From assembly GCA_050874665.1 (NCBI GenBank), contig JBNMLC010000001.1, forward strand, positions 438,003 to 502,002: a stretch of DNA of 64,000 bases, in the 5' to 3' direction. A model generated the notes under the pieces. The model saw nothing but the letters and a program-made list of their open reading frames with translations, was not told where the DNA came from and made no database searches. Shown in pieces: positions 25,524 through 34,719 of this stretch (the stretch's first letter is position 1; every line of letters starts with the position of its first letter). Made by a program: the position numbers and the translations under genes. Source of the DNA: RUG11237 sp050874665. GTDB lineage: Bacteria > Bacillota > Clostridia > Lachnospirales > Lachnospiraceae.

Positions 25524-26534
25524 ATGGCAAAAGATATGGGAATCAATGGTCTTCAGAAAGCGGCAATACTTTTGATTGCTCTTGGACCGGAAAAATCAGC
25601 ATCAATATTTAAACATTTAAAAGAAGATGAAATAGAATCTTTAACTTTGGAAATAGCAAACACAAGAAGCATTTCGCCACAAGTGAAAGAAAATGTAATA
25701 AATGAATTTTATGAAGTGTGTCTTGCGCAACAGTATATTGCAGAGGGTGGTATTACCTATGCAAAAGATTTACTGGAAAAAGCACTTGGCTCAGAAAAAG
25801 CGGTGGATGTTATCAATAAGCTTACAGCATCCTTGCAAGTGCGACCTTTCGAATTTGTGCGTAAGACAGATGCGAGCCAGTTGTTGAATTTTATTCAGGA
25901 CGAACATCCGCAGACGATTGCTCTTATTCTTGCGTATCTTCCGTCGGGACAAGCTGCCAGTATTGTAGCGTCTTTGCCGCCGGAAAAGCAGGCAGATGTT
26001 GCGAAGCGTATTGCAGTAATGGACAGAACTTCGCCAGATGTGATTAAGGAAGTGGAAAGAGTATTGGAAAGAAAATTGTCTTCTTTGGTAAATCAGGATT
26101 ACACTATTATTGGTGGCGTAGATGCTATCGTTGATATCTTGAATACAGTTGATCGTGGAACTGAAAAACATATTATGGAAACATTGGAAATTGATGAACC
26201 TGAACTTGCAGATGAAATCAGACGTAAAATGTTCGTATTTGAAGATATTATGTCCTTGGATGACAGAGCAATTCAGCGCGTGCTTAGAGATGTAGATAAT
26301 AATGATTTAGCTACGGCACTGAAAGGCGCGAATGAAGAGGTGCAGGGAGTTATCTTTAGGAATATGTCAAAACGTCTTGCTGCAATGATTCAGGAAGACA
26401 TGGAATTTATGGGACCTGTACGTTTGAAAGATGTAGAAGAAGCACAACAGAAAATTGTTAATATTATAAGAAAACTTGAGGATTCTGCTGAAATTGTTAT
26501 TTCAAGAGGCGGAGGTGACGAAATCATTGTCTAA
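25524..26534 (+). CDS. fliG: Flagellar motor switch protein FliG
   Basis: A 336-residue C-ring protein interacting with MotA and FliF. The N-terminal domain opens GLQKAAILLIALGPEKSA. The EHPQTIALILAYL middle motif is followed by LPPEKQADVAKRIA. The C-terminal charged torque helix region (FVFEDIMSLDDRAIQRVLRDVD) is present. Six bases separate it from fliF; it overlaps fliH. Confidence 0.97.
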   Translation: MAKDMGINGLQKAAILLIALGPEKSASIFKHLKEDEIESLTLEIANTRSISPQVKENVINEFYEVCLAQQYIAEGGITYAKDLLEKALGSEKAVDVINKLTASLQVRPFEFVRKTDASQLLNFIQDEHPQTIALILAYLPSGQAASIVASLPPEKQADVAKRIAVMDRTSPDVIKEVERVLERKLSSLVNQDYTIIGGVDAIVDILNTVDRGTEKHIMETLEIDEPELADEIRRKMFVFEDIMSLDDRAIQRVLRDVDNNDLATALKGANEEVQGVIFRNMSKRLAAMIQEDMEFMGPVRLKDVEEAQQKIVNIIRKLEDSAEIVISRGGGDEIIV

Positions 26535-27345
26535 TTTATTAAAAGGCGGGTATGTTGTCTGCAAGGAAAATTCCAGAGTGATAGATTATAATGATTTAGT
26601 CGCATCGAAGTTGGAAAAGCTGTCAGAACAAAATGAATTTGTTCCGGTGAGAGAATTTCAACAAGTGGAGACGGAAGAAAAACAAGATGGTTTTGTAGAA
26701 GGCCTGAGTGCGGAAGAATTAGAAGTTATTATGGAAGAAGAACCAGAAACTAACCAGCAGCCTTCTGTGGAAGAATTGTACGAAGATGCAAAAAAAGAAG
26801 TGGAAAAGCTTTTGGCTGATGCTAAAACAGAGGCTGAAATGATTCGCAATGAAGCATACGAAACAGCAAAGAAAAAGGGGTATGAAGCTGGATATGAAGA
26901 GGGTATGCATGAAGTGGAAGCTATGAAACAGGAAGTTTCACAGAAAGAGGAATCACTTCTAGAAGAGTACAATGCCAAAATGGAAGAATTAGAACCGTTG
27001 ATGGTGGAAAAGGTGGCTGACTTAATGGAATATGTGTTCCGGGTACAGTTTTCAACTTCTAGAGCTATGATTATGCATATTTTATCCGGTGCACTTGGAA
27101 AGATTAATAATAGTAAAGAGTTTACAATACATGTGTCACATGAAGATGTGGCTGTAGTAAAGGCGAACCATGACCGATTACTTGGCATGGTACCGAATGC
27201 GGTTTCAGTAAATGTGGAAGAAGACCCGACACTTACGAAAAATGAGTGTTTGGTGGAAACAGACGGTGGGGTATATGATTGCAGTCTGGATGTCCAGATG
27301 GAAAAACTGATTAAGTCAATTAAAACTTTATCCTATACATCATAG
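26527..27345 (+). CDS. fliH: Flagellar export ATPase regulator FliH
   Basis: A 272-residue stator of the export ATPase. The start SNLLKGGYVVCKENSRVI is typical; a long Glu/Lys-rich coiled coil spans about 75-155 with GYEAGYEEGMHEVEA, the G-rich helix repeat of FliH. The C-terminal V-ATPase-E-like domain follows. I choose TTG 26527 because GGAGGTG (26511-26517) is at ideal spacing; it overlaps the fliG stop by eight bases. Confidence 0.9.
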   Translation: MSNLLKGGYVVCKENSRVIDYNDLVASKLEKLSEQNEFVPVREFQQVETEEKQDGFVEGLSAEELEVIMEEEPETNQQPSVEELYEDAKKEVEKLLADAKTEAEMIRNEAYETAKKKGYEAGYEEGMHEVEAMKQEVSQKEESLLEEYNAKMEELEPLMVEKVADLMEYVFRVQFSTSRAMIMHILSGALGKINNSKEFTIHVSHEDVAVVKANHDRLLGMVPNAVSVNVEEDPTLTKNECLVETDGGVYDCSLDVQMEKLIKSIKTLSYTS

Positions 27346-27377
27346 GGTGATAATAAGAAAAGAGGGAAACAGTTGTT

Positions 27378-28685
27378 ATGTTCAATTTGGAAAAATACGA
27401 TATATTAAAAGAAAAGACGTATTTTAAAAAGCTGGGGAAAGTAGTTAAAATTGTGGGCTTAACAATTGAATCCATTGGTCCTGATGCAAAGCTTAATGAC
27501 TTATGTATGATTATATCGGGAGATAATGAGGAACACACTATTATGGCAGAGGTAGTAGGCTTTCGTGATAACAGGGTTTTGCTGATGCCGTATGATAATG
27601 TAGAAGGTGTTGGGATTGGATGCGTAGTAGAAAATCTGGGACATCCTCTCGAAGTACCTGTTGGGGAAGAATTGCTGGGAAGAACTTTGGACGGTCTGGG
27701 AAGAACTTTAGATGGGGAAGAGATACCTGCAAATATCCATTATCCGATTGAAGCAATGCCACCGGATCCGATGCAGAGAGAAATCATTAAAGATGTTCTT
27801 CCATTGGGGGTAAAGGCTGTAGATGGACTGATTACTGTGGGCAAGGGACAGAGAATAGGAATTTTTGCAGGTAGTGGTGTAGGTAAAAGTACCTTGCTTG
27901 GTATGTTTGCAAGAAATACGAAAGCGGATATCAATGTAATTGCTTTGATTGGAGAACGAGGCAGAGAAGTAAGAGAGTTTATTGAAAGAGATTTAGGAGA
28001 AGAGGGAATGAAACGTTCCGTTGTAGTGGTTGCTACCTCCGACAAACCGGCGCTTATTCGAAATAAAGCAGCAAAAACAGCTACAGCAATTGCGGAATAC
28101 TTCAGAGCACAGGGAAAAGACGTTTTGCTTATGATGGATTCTTTGACACGTTTTTCTATGGCACAAAGGGAAATCGGTCTGGCATCTGGAGAACCGCCGG
28201 TTACTAGAGGGTATCCGCCAAGTGTATATTCAGAAATGCCAAAACTCTTAGAGAGGGCTGGAACAGCAGAAAAAGGATCTATTACGGGGTTGTATACCGT
28301 ATTGGTAGATGGTGATGATTTCAATGAACCTATCACAGATACGGCAAGAAGTATTTTAGATGGACATATTATGCTTTCTAGAAAGCTGGCACATAAGAAT
28401 CATTATCCGGCAATTGATGTATTACAAAGTATATCGCGTGTTATGAGTCAGATAGCGACAAAAGAGCATAAGCAGGTGGCTGGAAAACTCAAAAATACGC
28501 TCTCTACTTACAATGAGGCAGAAGATTTGATTAACATTGGTGCTTATAAGGAAGGGTCAAATAAGAATATTGACTATGCAGTAAGCAAAATCGATGCAGT
28601 GAATGAATTTTTGTGTCAAGATGTAGATGACAAATATGATTTTGAAGAAATTTTAATGCAGTTGAATGCTATTTTTGCAGAATAG
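27378..28685 (+). CDS. fliI: Flagellum-specific ATP synthase FliI
   Basis: A 435-residue F1-beta-like ATPase that energises export of flagellar proteins. Walker A is GSGVGKST, ALIGERGREVREFIE follows and the Walker B strand is VLLMMDSLTRFSMAQREIGLA, the FliI signature including GEPPVTRGYPPSV. Length is normal. RBS GAGGGAAACAG is modest. Confidence 0.97.
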   Translation: MFNLEKYDILKEKTYFKKLGKVVKIVGLTIESIGPDAKLNDLCMIISGDNEEHTIMAEVVGFRDNRVLLMPYDNVEGVGIGCVVENLGHPLEVPVGEELLGRTLDGLGRTLDGEEIPANIHYPIEAMPPDPMQREIIKDVLPLGVKAVDGLITVGKGQRIGIFAGSGVGKSTLLGMFARNTKADINVIALIGERGREVREFIERDLGEEGMKRSVVVVATSDKPALIRNKAAKTATAIAEYFRAQGKDVLLMMDSLTRFSMAQREIGLASGEPPVTRGYPPSVYSEMPKLLERAGTAEKGSITGLYTVLVDGDDFNEPITDTARSILDGHIMLSRKLAHKNHYPAIDVLQSISRVMSQIATKEHKQVAGKLKNTLSTYNEAEDLINIGAYKEGSNKNIDYAVSKIDAVNEFLCQDVDDKYDFEEILMQLNAIFAE

Positions 28686-28696
28686 GGTGATGGGAT

Positions 28697-29146
28697 ATGG
28701 CAAAATTCTCGTATAAGATGCAAAATATATTGGATATTAAATTTAAGTTAGAAAATCAGGCAAAAACTGCATTTGCCAATGCGATGGCAAAAGTAGAGGA
28801 AGAAAAACAAAAGCTTGAGGTTCTAAAACAGAAAAAAGCAGCTTATGAAGCGGAATATAGAAGAATTCTGAATGGAAAACTTGATATCCGGGAATTGAAT
28901 TTTTGCCTTCAAGGCATAGAACAGACGAAGGAGAAAATGAAGAAACAGATTGTTGCCATACAAGTGGCAGAAAAAAATCTTGAACTGGCAAGAGAACGAC
29001 TTCAAGAAGTGATGCAGGAAAGAAAAACCCATGAGAAATTAAAAGAATATGCATTTGATGAATTTGTAAAAGAAGAAAATGCAGCAGAAAGCAAAGCGAT
29101 AGATGAGTTAGTAAGTTATAATTTTGGTAAGGTGGCAGGTGAATAA
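28697..29146 (+). CDS. fliJ: Flagellar export chaperone FliJ
   Basis: A 149-residue, almost wholly helical coiled-coil protein in the FliJ position after FliI. It begins KFSYKMQNILDIKFKLE, the usual FliJ opening, and is rich in Lys/Glu/Gln. FliJ links the ATPase to FlhA and escorts chaperones. The assignment rests on position, length and coiled-coil character. Confidence 0.88.
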   Translation: MAKFSYKMQNILDIKFKLENQAKTAFANAMAKVEEEKQKLEVLKQKKAAYEAEYRRILNGKLDIRELNFCLQGIEQTKEKMKKQIVAIQVAEKNLELARERLQEVMQERKTHEKLKEYAFDEFVKEENAAESKAIDELVSYNFGKVAGE

Positions 29147-29147
29147 A

Positions 29148-29969
29148 ATGGCAGAAGAATTAGAAAATTCAGAAGAAATACAAGATACTAAAAAAAGAAA
29201 AAAAGAAAAAAGAAAGAAAGACAGAAAGAAAGATGCTGCCGTTAACAGTGAACTTGAATTAGATGAAAAAAGCGGCGGACTTTCTACCGTAATTGTTACG
29301 ATTGCGATTGTGATTATATGGTTGGCAGTATTTGCTATATTGATTAAATGGGATGTAGGACATTTTGGTTCTTCAGTTCTTTATCCAGTACTGAAAGACG
29401 TACCTGTAATCAATATGATACTTCCAGAAGTACAAGAAACTACCGAAGAAACAAGTGGTCAGTATTCCTATGCGACATTAGCAGAGGCAGTGGCAGAAAT
29501 TAAACGTTTGGAAAAAGAATTAGATGATAGCAAAACAGCGAATTCTGCAGATGATGAAGTAGTGCAGGAGTTAAGTGCGGAAATTGAACGTTTGAAAAAA
29601 TTCGAAGAAAATCAGGTGCAGTTTGAAAAAACAAAAACACAATTTTACGAAGATGTTGTATTTAATGATAATGCACCGGATATTGCAAACTATCAACAGT
29701 ATTATGAATTAATCGAGCCTGAACAGGCAGCAGAATTGTATAAACAAGTAGTACAGCAGGAAACTTATGACGCACAGGTGGAAGAATATGCTAAGGCATA
29801 TGGGGAAATGAAACCTGCGCAGGCAGCAGGCATCTTTGAAGCAATGACAGATGACCTGGAATTGGCAGCATCGATACTTGAAAATATTGATGCCACACAA
29901 CGAGGTAAAATTCTAGGAGCCATGGATCCGCAAATAGCGGCAAGAATTACAAAAGTAATGGAGCCATAG
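29148..29969 (+). CDS. ylxF: YlxF/MotE-like flagellar locus protein (MgtE N-domain-like)
   Basis: A 273-residue membrane-anchored protein. An N-terminal run of Lys/Arg (about 12-32) precedes one transmembrane segment (about 47-70, TVIVTIAIVIIWLAVFAILI). A coiled coil follows (about 115-165), then an MgtE-N-like helical repeat (MKPAQAAGIFEAM, LAASILENIDATQRGKILGAMDPQIAARIT). It lies between fliJ and fliK exactly where ylxF sits in B. subtilis. In rhizobia the related MotE chaperones MotC; its role here is unproven. ATG 29148, one base after the fliJ stop. Confidence 0.82.
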   Translation: MAEELENSEEIQDTKKRKKEKRKKDRKKDAAVNSELELDEKSGGLSTVIVTIAIVIIWLAVFAILIKWDVGHFGSSVLYPVLKDVPVINMILPEVQETTEETSGQYSYATLAEAVAEIKRLEKELDDSKTANSADDEVVQELSAEIERLKKFEENQVQFEKTKTQFYEDVVFNDNAPDIANYQQYYELIEPEQAAELYKQVVQQETYDAQVEEYAKAYGEMKPAQAAGIFEAMTDDLELAASILENIDATQRGKILGAMDPQIAARITKVMEP

Positions 29970-30014
29970 AATTTTACATAAATAAAAATAAAATAATGAG
30001 AAAGGAGGAGGAAA

Positions 30015-31649
30015 ATGGCAGCTACAAACATGAATATGATAGCTTCTTTTGTGAAAGACGCTATTCAGACACAACAAACCTCAATTATGCAGGGGATAGC
30101 TTCGAAAGGAGCAGCTTCAAAAGAGACAGGCTCAGATTTTTGTGAGTATATGAAAGCAAATGTGGCGACAACAAATGACGAGAAAAATTGTCAAAATGTG
30201 AAAAAAACAGCGGAAGAGGCAATGGAAGTGGCGGAAACAAAGACATATGAAGATGATGCCATGAATGAAAAAACATCGCAAAAAATGCAGACACAAGATA
30301 CAGGGCAAGAAAAAAACGATGTTGAAAATGTAGAAACCACACAAAATTGTATAGGTGACGCAGAAGAATGCACTCAGGAAATTCAAGATATCATGGGAAC
30401 AACAAAAGATGTAATAGAACTTCCCAAAAATTTGAAGGAAGCCTTGAAAAAGGTGGAAGAACAACTGGTGCAAAAGATTATGGATAATTTTGATGTCACA
30501 GAAGATGAAGTAAAAGAAGCAATGGAAGTGCTTGCGATTAGTATATACGATTTGCTTCAGACAGATAACCTCAAAGAGCTTGCAGTATATGTGAGCAACG
30601 AGGAGAGTCTTGTTGCCTTAGTTACAAATGCAGACATGTATAACGCTTATCAAGAGACTGTAACAGGTATTGAGGAAATCAGTGCTTCACTGATGAAAGA
30701 ATTTTCAGTTACTCCAGAAGAACTGCAAGAGATTATGGCGCAGTTACCGAATGTGACAGTAGAAAATGTGACAGATACTATGCAAAGTGTAAATGCGGAA
30801 AATGTTCCGACTGAGGTAACTGTTATGGAGGAGCAAATACCATCACAAGATTTCAATGAAGCAGATGCAGGAACAGGAGCAGAAGTGGAAGAAAAACAGC
30901 CAAAGATTATGGTTGAAATTTCGAAAACCACGCAGTCACTAGAGAAAGAAGAAATAACGGACGAATCTCCTGTACAAAAAAATGCAGAAGCCAGACTGCA
31001 AGAAAAAACGATGGAAGTGAATGTTGAGAATTCTACGCAACAGCAAAAAGAATTTGCAGAAACTTCTAGTGGCGAAGAAAAGAAAACTGCTCAAAAGCAG
31101 AATGAAACTATGGTGCTTCAAACAAATACCAGTTATGCTACTGTAGTGGCTGAGAATGAAGTACAGACAATAGTGAAAACACAGACAGCAGACTTTGAGG
31201 GAATTGTAAGACAAATTGTGGAACAAATCAAGGTAGAAATCAAACCGGACGTATCTTCTATGGAGTTACAGCTCAATCCGGAAAATCTGGGGAAAGTCAA
31301 TTTACACGTATCTTCGAAAGAAGGAGTGATTACGGCACAATTTTTTGTCCAGAATGAAACGGTGAAAACTATGATGGAAGGACAACTTATGGTTCTTCGG
31401 GAAGCTATGAATGAGCAGGGAGTTAAAGTAGAAGCAGTAGAAGTTACTGTGGAAACAGGGCAGTTTGGAAGAAGTTTAGAACAGCATTCCGAACGGCAGA
31501 AACAGGAAACAGAAAAACAGGCAAAATCATATCAGCACAGGGGAATTAATATTTTACAGGGACTTGATGAAGAAACTATGAATGAAGAGGAAATATTAAG
31601 AGCACACATTATGCGTGAAAGTGGAAATAGTGTAGATATGAATGCATAA
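30015..31649 (+). CDS. fliK: Flagellar hook-length control protein FliK
   Basis: A 544-residue secreted ruler protein. The N-terminal two thirds are low-complexity, acidic and Thr/Gln-rich, as expected for the ruler. The C-terminal hook-length domain (about 395-500) shows MELQLNPENLGKVNLHVSS and EGVITAQFFVQNETVKTMM, the family signature that switches FlhB specificity. RBS AAAGGAGGAGG. Long for FliK but within the clostridial range. Confidence 0.92.
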   Translation: MAATNMNMIASFVKDAIQTQQTSIMQGIASKGAASKETGSDFCEYMKANVATTNDEKNCQNVKKTAEEAMEVAETKTYEDDAMNEKTSQKMQTQDTGQEKNDVENVETTQNCIGDAEECTQEIQDIMGTTKDVIELPKNLKEALKKVEEQLVQKIMDNFDVTEDEVKEAMEVLAISIYDLLQTDNLKELAVYVSNEESLVALVTNADMYNAYQETVTGIEEISASLMKEFSVTPEELQEIMAQLPNVTVENVTDTMQSVNAENVPTEVTVMEEQIPSQDFNEADAGTGAEVEEKQPKIMVEISKTTQSLEKEEITDESPVQKNAEARLQEKTMEVNVENSTQQQKEFAETSSGEEKKTAQKQNETMVLQTNTSYATVVAENEVQTIVKTQTADFEGIVRQIVEQIKVEIKPDVSSMELQLNPENLGKVNLHVSSKEGVITAQFFVQNETVKTMMEGQLMVLREAMNEQGVKVEAVEVTVETGQFGRSLEQHSERQKQETEKQAKSYQHRGINILQGLDEETMNEEEILRAHIMRESGNSVDMNA

Positions 31650-31663
31650 AAGGAGATGAGTAT

Positions 31664-32251
31664 ATGGCAATTTCAGTATCCGTTGTAGACGGAAAAATTC
31701 AGGAAACAGCATCTTCGGGAAGCTCGATATCTAATTCGGCAGATTCAGGAAATACATTAGGAAAAGATGCGTTCCTGCAATTATTAGTAACACAGATGAA
31801 GTATCAGGATCCTTTAGACCCACAGGATAATTCAGAGTATATTGCACAGCTGGCAACATTTTCGCAGTTAGAAGAGTTACAGAACATGTCAAATACCGTG
31901 CAGTTATCACAAGCTTCTTCTTTAACAGGGGAAACGGTTATTATGAAAACAAAATCTTCTGTAACAGGGGAACTGATGTATGTAACAGGTACTGTGGATT
32001 ATGTTGTAATTGAAAACAGTAAAGCCTATCTTTGCATTAATGGAGGAAAGTATTCTATTGATGATTTAGATACCGTAATTGATGCAGATTATTGGGAAAA
32101 ATACAAAGACGCTATTATCAATGGTGGTTCCAACTCAGGAAATAACTCTACATCGGGAAGTGGTTCGACTACAGAAACTGAGGATAAAAAGGAAGGTGAT
32201 TCCTCTGCGGGTGGTTCTACAGATGATGATAAATCCGAAGATACCATTTAG
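31664..32251 (+). CDS. flgD: Flagellar hook capping protein FlgD
   Basis: A 195-residue hook scaffold. The conserved LGKDAFLQLLVTQMKYQDPLDP block and the SEYIAQLATFSQLEELQNM block occupy residues about 30-85. The remainder holds a short beta region, but the C-terminal 45 residues are Gly/Ser/Asn/Asp/Glu low-complexity. A FlgD Ig-like domain seems absent, as in other short Firmicutes forms. RBS AAAAGGAGATGAG. Confidence 0.93.
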   Translation: MAISVSVVDGKIQETASSGSSISNSADSGNTLGKDAFLQLLVTQMKYQDPLDPQDNSEYIAQLATFSQLEELQNMSNTVQLSQASSLTGETVIMKTKSSVTGELMYVTGTVDYVVIENSKAYLCINGGKYSIDDLDTVIDADYWEKYKDAIINGGSNSGNNSTSGSGSTTETEDKKEGDSSAGGSTDDDKSEDTI

Positions 32252-32307
32252 AAATAGCGAGGTAATGTGCAGGGAAGCGAATTTTTCCATGGAGAGGAAG
32301 ATGTAGA

Positions 32308-32700
32308 ATGAAGATTAATAGTCAATTTTCATCTATTGAGCAGGTTACAAGCCAGTATTTCAACAAAAAAAATGTAGCAACAGATACATTAAATGCCAAT
32401 GTCTCCTTTACAGAGGTATTAAAAAGCAAGCAGGCAGAAGATGATGCAGAATTAAAATTTTCAAAGCATGCAGCCAGCCGGCTGGCAGACAGGCAGATAG
32501 CTCTGACGGAAGAACAAATGAAACGTCTGGAAGATGGGACGAGAAAGGCTTCCGAAAAAGGAATTCAAGAATCATTGGTATTGATAGATCAACTGGCATT
32601 TATTGTGAGTGTAAAAAACAATACAGTAATCACTGCTATGGATCAAAAAGAAACAAATGACAGTATATTTACAAATATTGATGGCGCCGTAATTATGTAA
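32308..32700 (+). CDS. Flagellar operon protein, TIGR02530/DUF3766-like
   Basis: A 130-residue protein of the small family encoded between flgD and flgE in many Firmicutes. The family signature is seen as LKFSKHAASRLADRQIALT, then IQESLVLIDQLAFIVSVKN and NTVITAMD with FTNIDGAVI at the end. The molecular role is unknown; a hook assembly role is presumed from position. RBS GAGAGGAAG. Confidence 0.88.
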   Translation: MKINSQFSSIEQVTSQYFNKKNVATDTLNANVSFTEVLKSKQAEDDAELKFSKHAASRLADRQIALTEEQMKRLEDGTRKASEKGIQESLVLIDQLAFIVSVKNNTVITAMDQKETNDSIFTNIDGAVIM

Positions 32701-32778
32701 CCGGACCTTAGGGAGGTTATTGTTTTCGAATGACAGAGAAAACAGTTGGCGCAATGAGGACTAGGAGGGTATATCACT

Positions 32779-34401
32779 ATGATGAGATCATTATATTCTG
32801 GTGTATCAGGATTAAAAACACACCAGACAAAAATGGATGTAATTGGTAACAATATTGCAAACGTAAATACAGTTGCTTATAAAGCAAGCTCAATGAGCTT
32901 CCAGGAACTAATGTATCAAAACACATCCGCAGCAACCGGAGCAGATGCTACTACAGGACGTGGCGGAGTGAATGCGAAACAGATTGGTCTTGGTGTCGCA
33001 GCCGGTGCGATTTCTAACAGTATTACAACACAGGGTGCTGCACAGACGACCAATGACCCATTTGATTTAAGAATCGAAGGAAACAGCTTTTTTGTTGTTA
33101 ACAATGGAACAGAAAATTTATATACAAGAGCAGGAGCTTTTTATGTAGATGGTGTGGGAAATTTAGCAATGAAGACCACAGGTTATAATGTTATGGGTTG
33201 GGCTGCTGACGAGAATGGAAATTTGGCAGATGATATCACAGCTTTAAAGATTATGTCAGCAGAAAATCAGGTTTCTAACCCGGAAGCTACAGAGCTTGCA
33301 AGAATTACGGGTATTCTTGATAAGAACGGAAGCAAGTTGAATAACGGAGGACAGAGCATTTCATTGTCAGTTTATGATGATTTAGGATATTCTTACACAT
33401 GCAAATACAGAATTAATCCGGTACAAGATGCACAGGGAAATAACATTGAAGGCTCTTACACAATAGCGTTGGAAGGAATTGTAGATTCTAACGGTGATAC
33501 ATTAGGTGCAGCAAATTATTTAAAACAGTATACGAATGGTTCACTTGCAGCGGAACATGACCCGACAAATAATGCATTTAAGGCAGAAGAAATCACCTTT
33601 GGTAACAGTGTGGTTGGAACACAGGATTACAGTATTACAACAACGATTACTAACCAGGGTACTCCAAATGAAGCGACAACATATATTGTAAAAAATTACG
33701 ATGGAACAACAAAGAACTTTAGTGATAAAAAGGAAGCAGTTACATATTATAACAGCCTTACAGGCTTGAATATTGCAGAAGCTGATGTGGCAGATACCAA
33801 TGGAGCTGTGACACAAAGCAGTTTTGCAGTTTATGGTTTTTCCTTAAATTATGATGTTTCTAATGGCTCTTTAAAAAGTATTGGAGGAAATGAATCTAAG
33901 GTTGTGATGAATCTTAATAACGTAAAATCCAGTATGAAGGCTGTAACAATTGATTTTTCAGGCTCCTCTAATATTGCTAACGGTGGCGTTGCAACAATCG
34001 AAGGAAAAGCAGGAGATGGAGATGGAAAGAAAGCCGGTAAAAAAGTAGGTAAGCTGACAGAACTTTCCGTTGATGGTAACGGATATATCAATGCGGCTTA
34101 CGACAATGGAAATTCCAGAGTGCTTGGATTGATTGCGATTGCGAACTTCTCTAATGCATCTGGTCTTGAAAAGCAAGGAGAAAACCTGTATTCAGCTTCT
34201 TTGAATTCAGGAGATGCTTCCATCGGCGAAATTTCAGCCCAGGGCGAAAAAATGACAAATGGTACATTGGAAATGTCAAATGTCGACTTGTCTACAGAGT
34301 TTACAGAAATGATTACTACACAGAGAGGTTTCCAGGCAAACAGTAGAATTATTACAACATCGGATACCCTATTAGAGGAATTGGTAAATCTTAAGAGATA
34401 G
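32779..34401 (+). CDS. flgE: Flagellar hook protein FlgE
   Basis: A 540-residue hook subunit. It opens MRSLYSGVSGLKTHQTKMDVIGNNIANVNT-like sequence (blocks LYSGVSGLKTHQ and IGNNIANVNT) and closes with VDLSTEFTEMITTQRGFQAN and ITTSDTLLEELVNLKR, both diagnostic. FDLRIEGNSFFVV is the domain-1 block. The central region (about 230-420) is variable hook surface. RBS AGGAGGGT upstream of ATG 32779 (a second ATG follows at 32782). A GC-rich hairpin follows the gene. Confidence 0.96.
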   Translation: MMRSLYSGVSGLKTHQTKMDVIGNNIANVNTVAYKASSMSFQELMYQNTSAATGADATTGRGGVNAKQIGLGVAAGAISNSITTQGAAQTTNDPFDLRIEGNSFFVVNNGTENLYTRAGAFYVDGVGNLAMKTTGYNVMGWAADENGNLADDITALKIMSAENQVSNPEATELARITGILDKNGSKLNNGGQSISLSVYDDLGYSYTCKYRINPVQDAQGNNIEGSYTIALEGIVDSNGDTLGAANYLKQYTNGSLAAEHDPTNNAFKAEEITFGNSVVGTQDYSITTTITNQGTPNEATTYIVKNYDGTTKNFSDKKEAVTYYNSLTGLNIAEADVADTNGAVTQSSFAVYGFSLNYDVSNGSLKSIGGNESKVVMNLNNVKSSMKAVTIDFSGSSNIANGGVATIEGKAGDGDGKKAGKKVGKLTELSVDGNGYINAAYDNGNSRVLGLIAIANFSNASGLEKQGENLYSASLNSGDASIGEISAQGEKMTNGTLEMSNVDLSTEFTEMITTQRGFQANSRIITTSDTLLEELVNLKR

Positions 34402-34409
34402 TTTTAGAG

Positions 34410-34433
34410 GGCGGGCGGTAATTGCCGCCTGCC
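34410..34433 (+). other. Intra-operon hairpin after flgE
   Basis: GGCGGGCGG (34410-34418) pairs with CCGCCTGCC (34425-34433), 9 bp with one wobble and a TAATTG loop, GC-rich in an AT-rich operon. There is no T-run, so it may block 3'-5' decay of flgE mRNA or mark a processing site, not terminate. Confidence 0.7.
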
Positions 34434-34453
34434 TGTAAAGAGGAAAGCTGCAT

Positions 34454-34651
34454 ATGATAGAAGTAACAAAACTTAATGGTAAAAAGCTTATTGTAAATGC
34501 CGAATTGATTGAAACAATTGAGGAAACACCTGACACAGTTATCTCTTTTGTGACAGGAAAAAAAATAATTGTAAAAGAAAGTAGACAAGAAGTCAAAAAT
34601 TTAGTAGTATTATATAAAAAGGATCTTTTAATTAGGCGGGAAAATCAGTAA
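34454..34651 (+). CDS. flbD: Flagellar protein FlbD/SwrD
   Basis: A 65-residue cytosolic protein. It opens MIEVTKLNGKKLIVNAELIE, followed by ETPDTVISFVTGKKIIVKES, the FlbD signature. In B. subtilis the orthologue SwrD raises motor power for swarming. Its place between flgE and motA fits. RBS AGAGGAAAG. Confidence 0.92.
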   Translation: MIEVTKLNGKKLIVNAELIETIEETPDTVISFVTGKKIIVKESRQEVKNLVVLYKKDLLIRRENQ

Positions 34652-34719
34652 ATTGTTACTATTATATAGAGAAAGAATGATTGAGGAAAAGAGAAAATAC
34701 GATTAGGAGTGGGTGAGTG

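Noticed and set aside
27657..27735. Apparent internal duplication GRTLDGLGRTLDG in FliI
   Set aside because: FliI homologues normally have GRVLDGLGxPxDG here, so it is ordinary family sequence.
27740..28336. 198-codon open frame on the minus strand inside fliI
   Set aside because: A shadow of fliI codon bias; Ser/Ala/Ile-rich with no family features.
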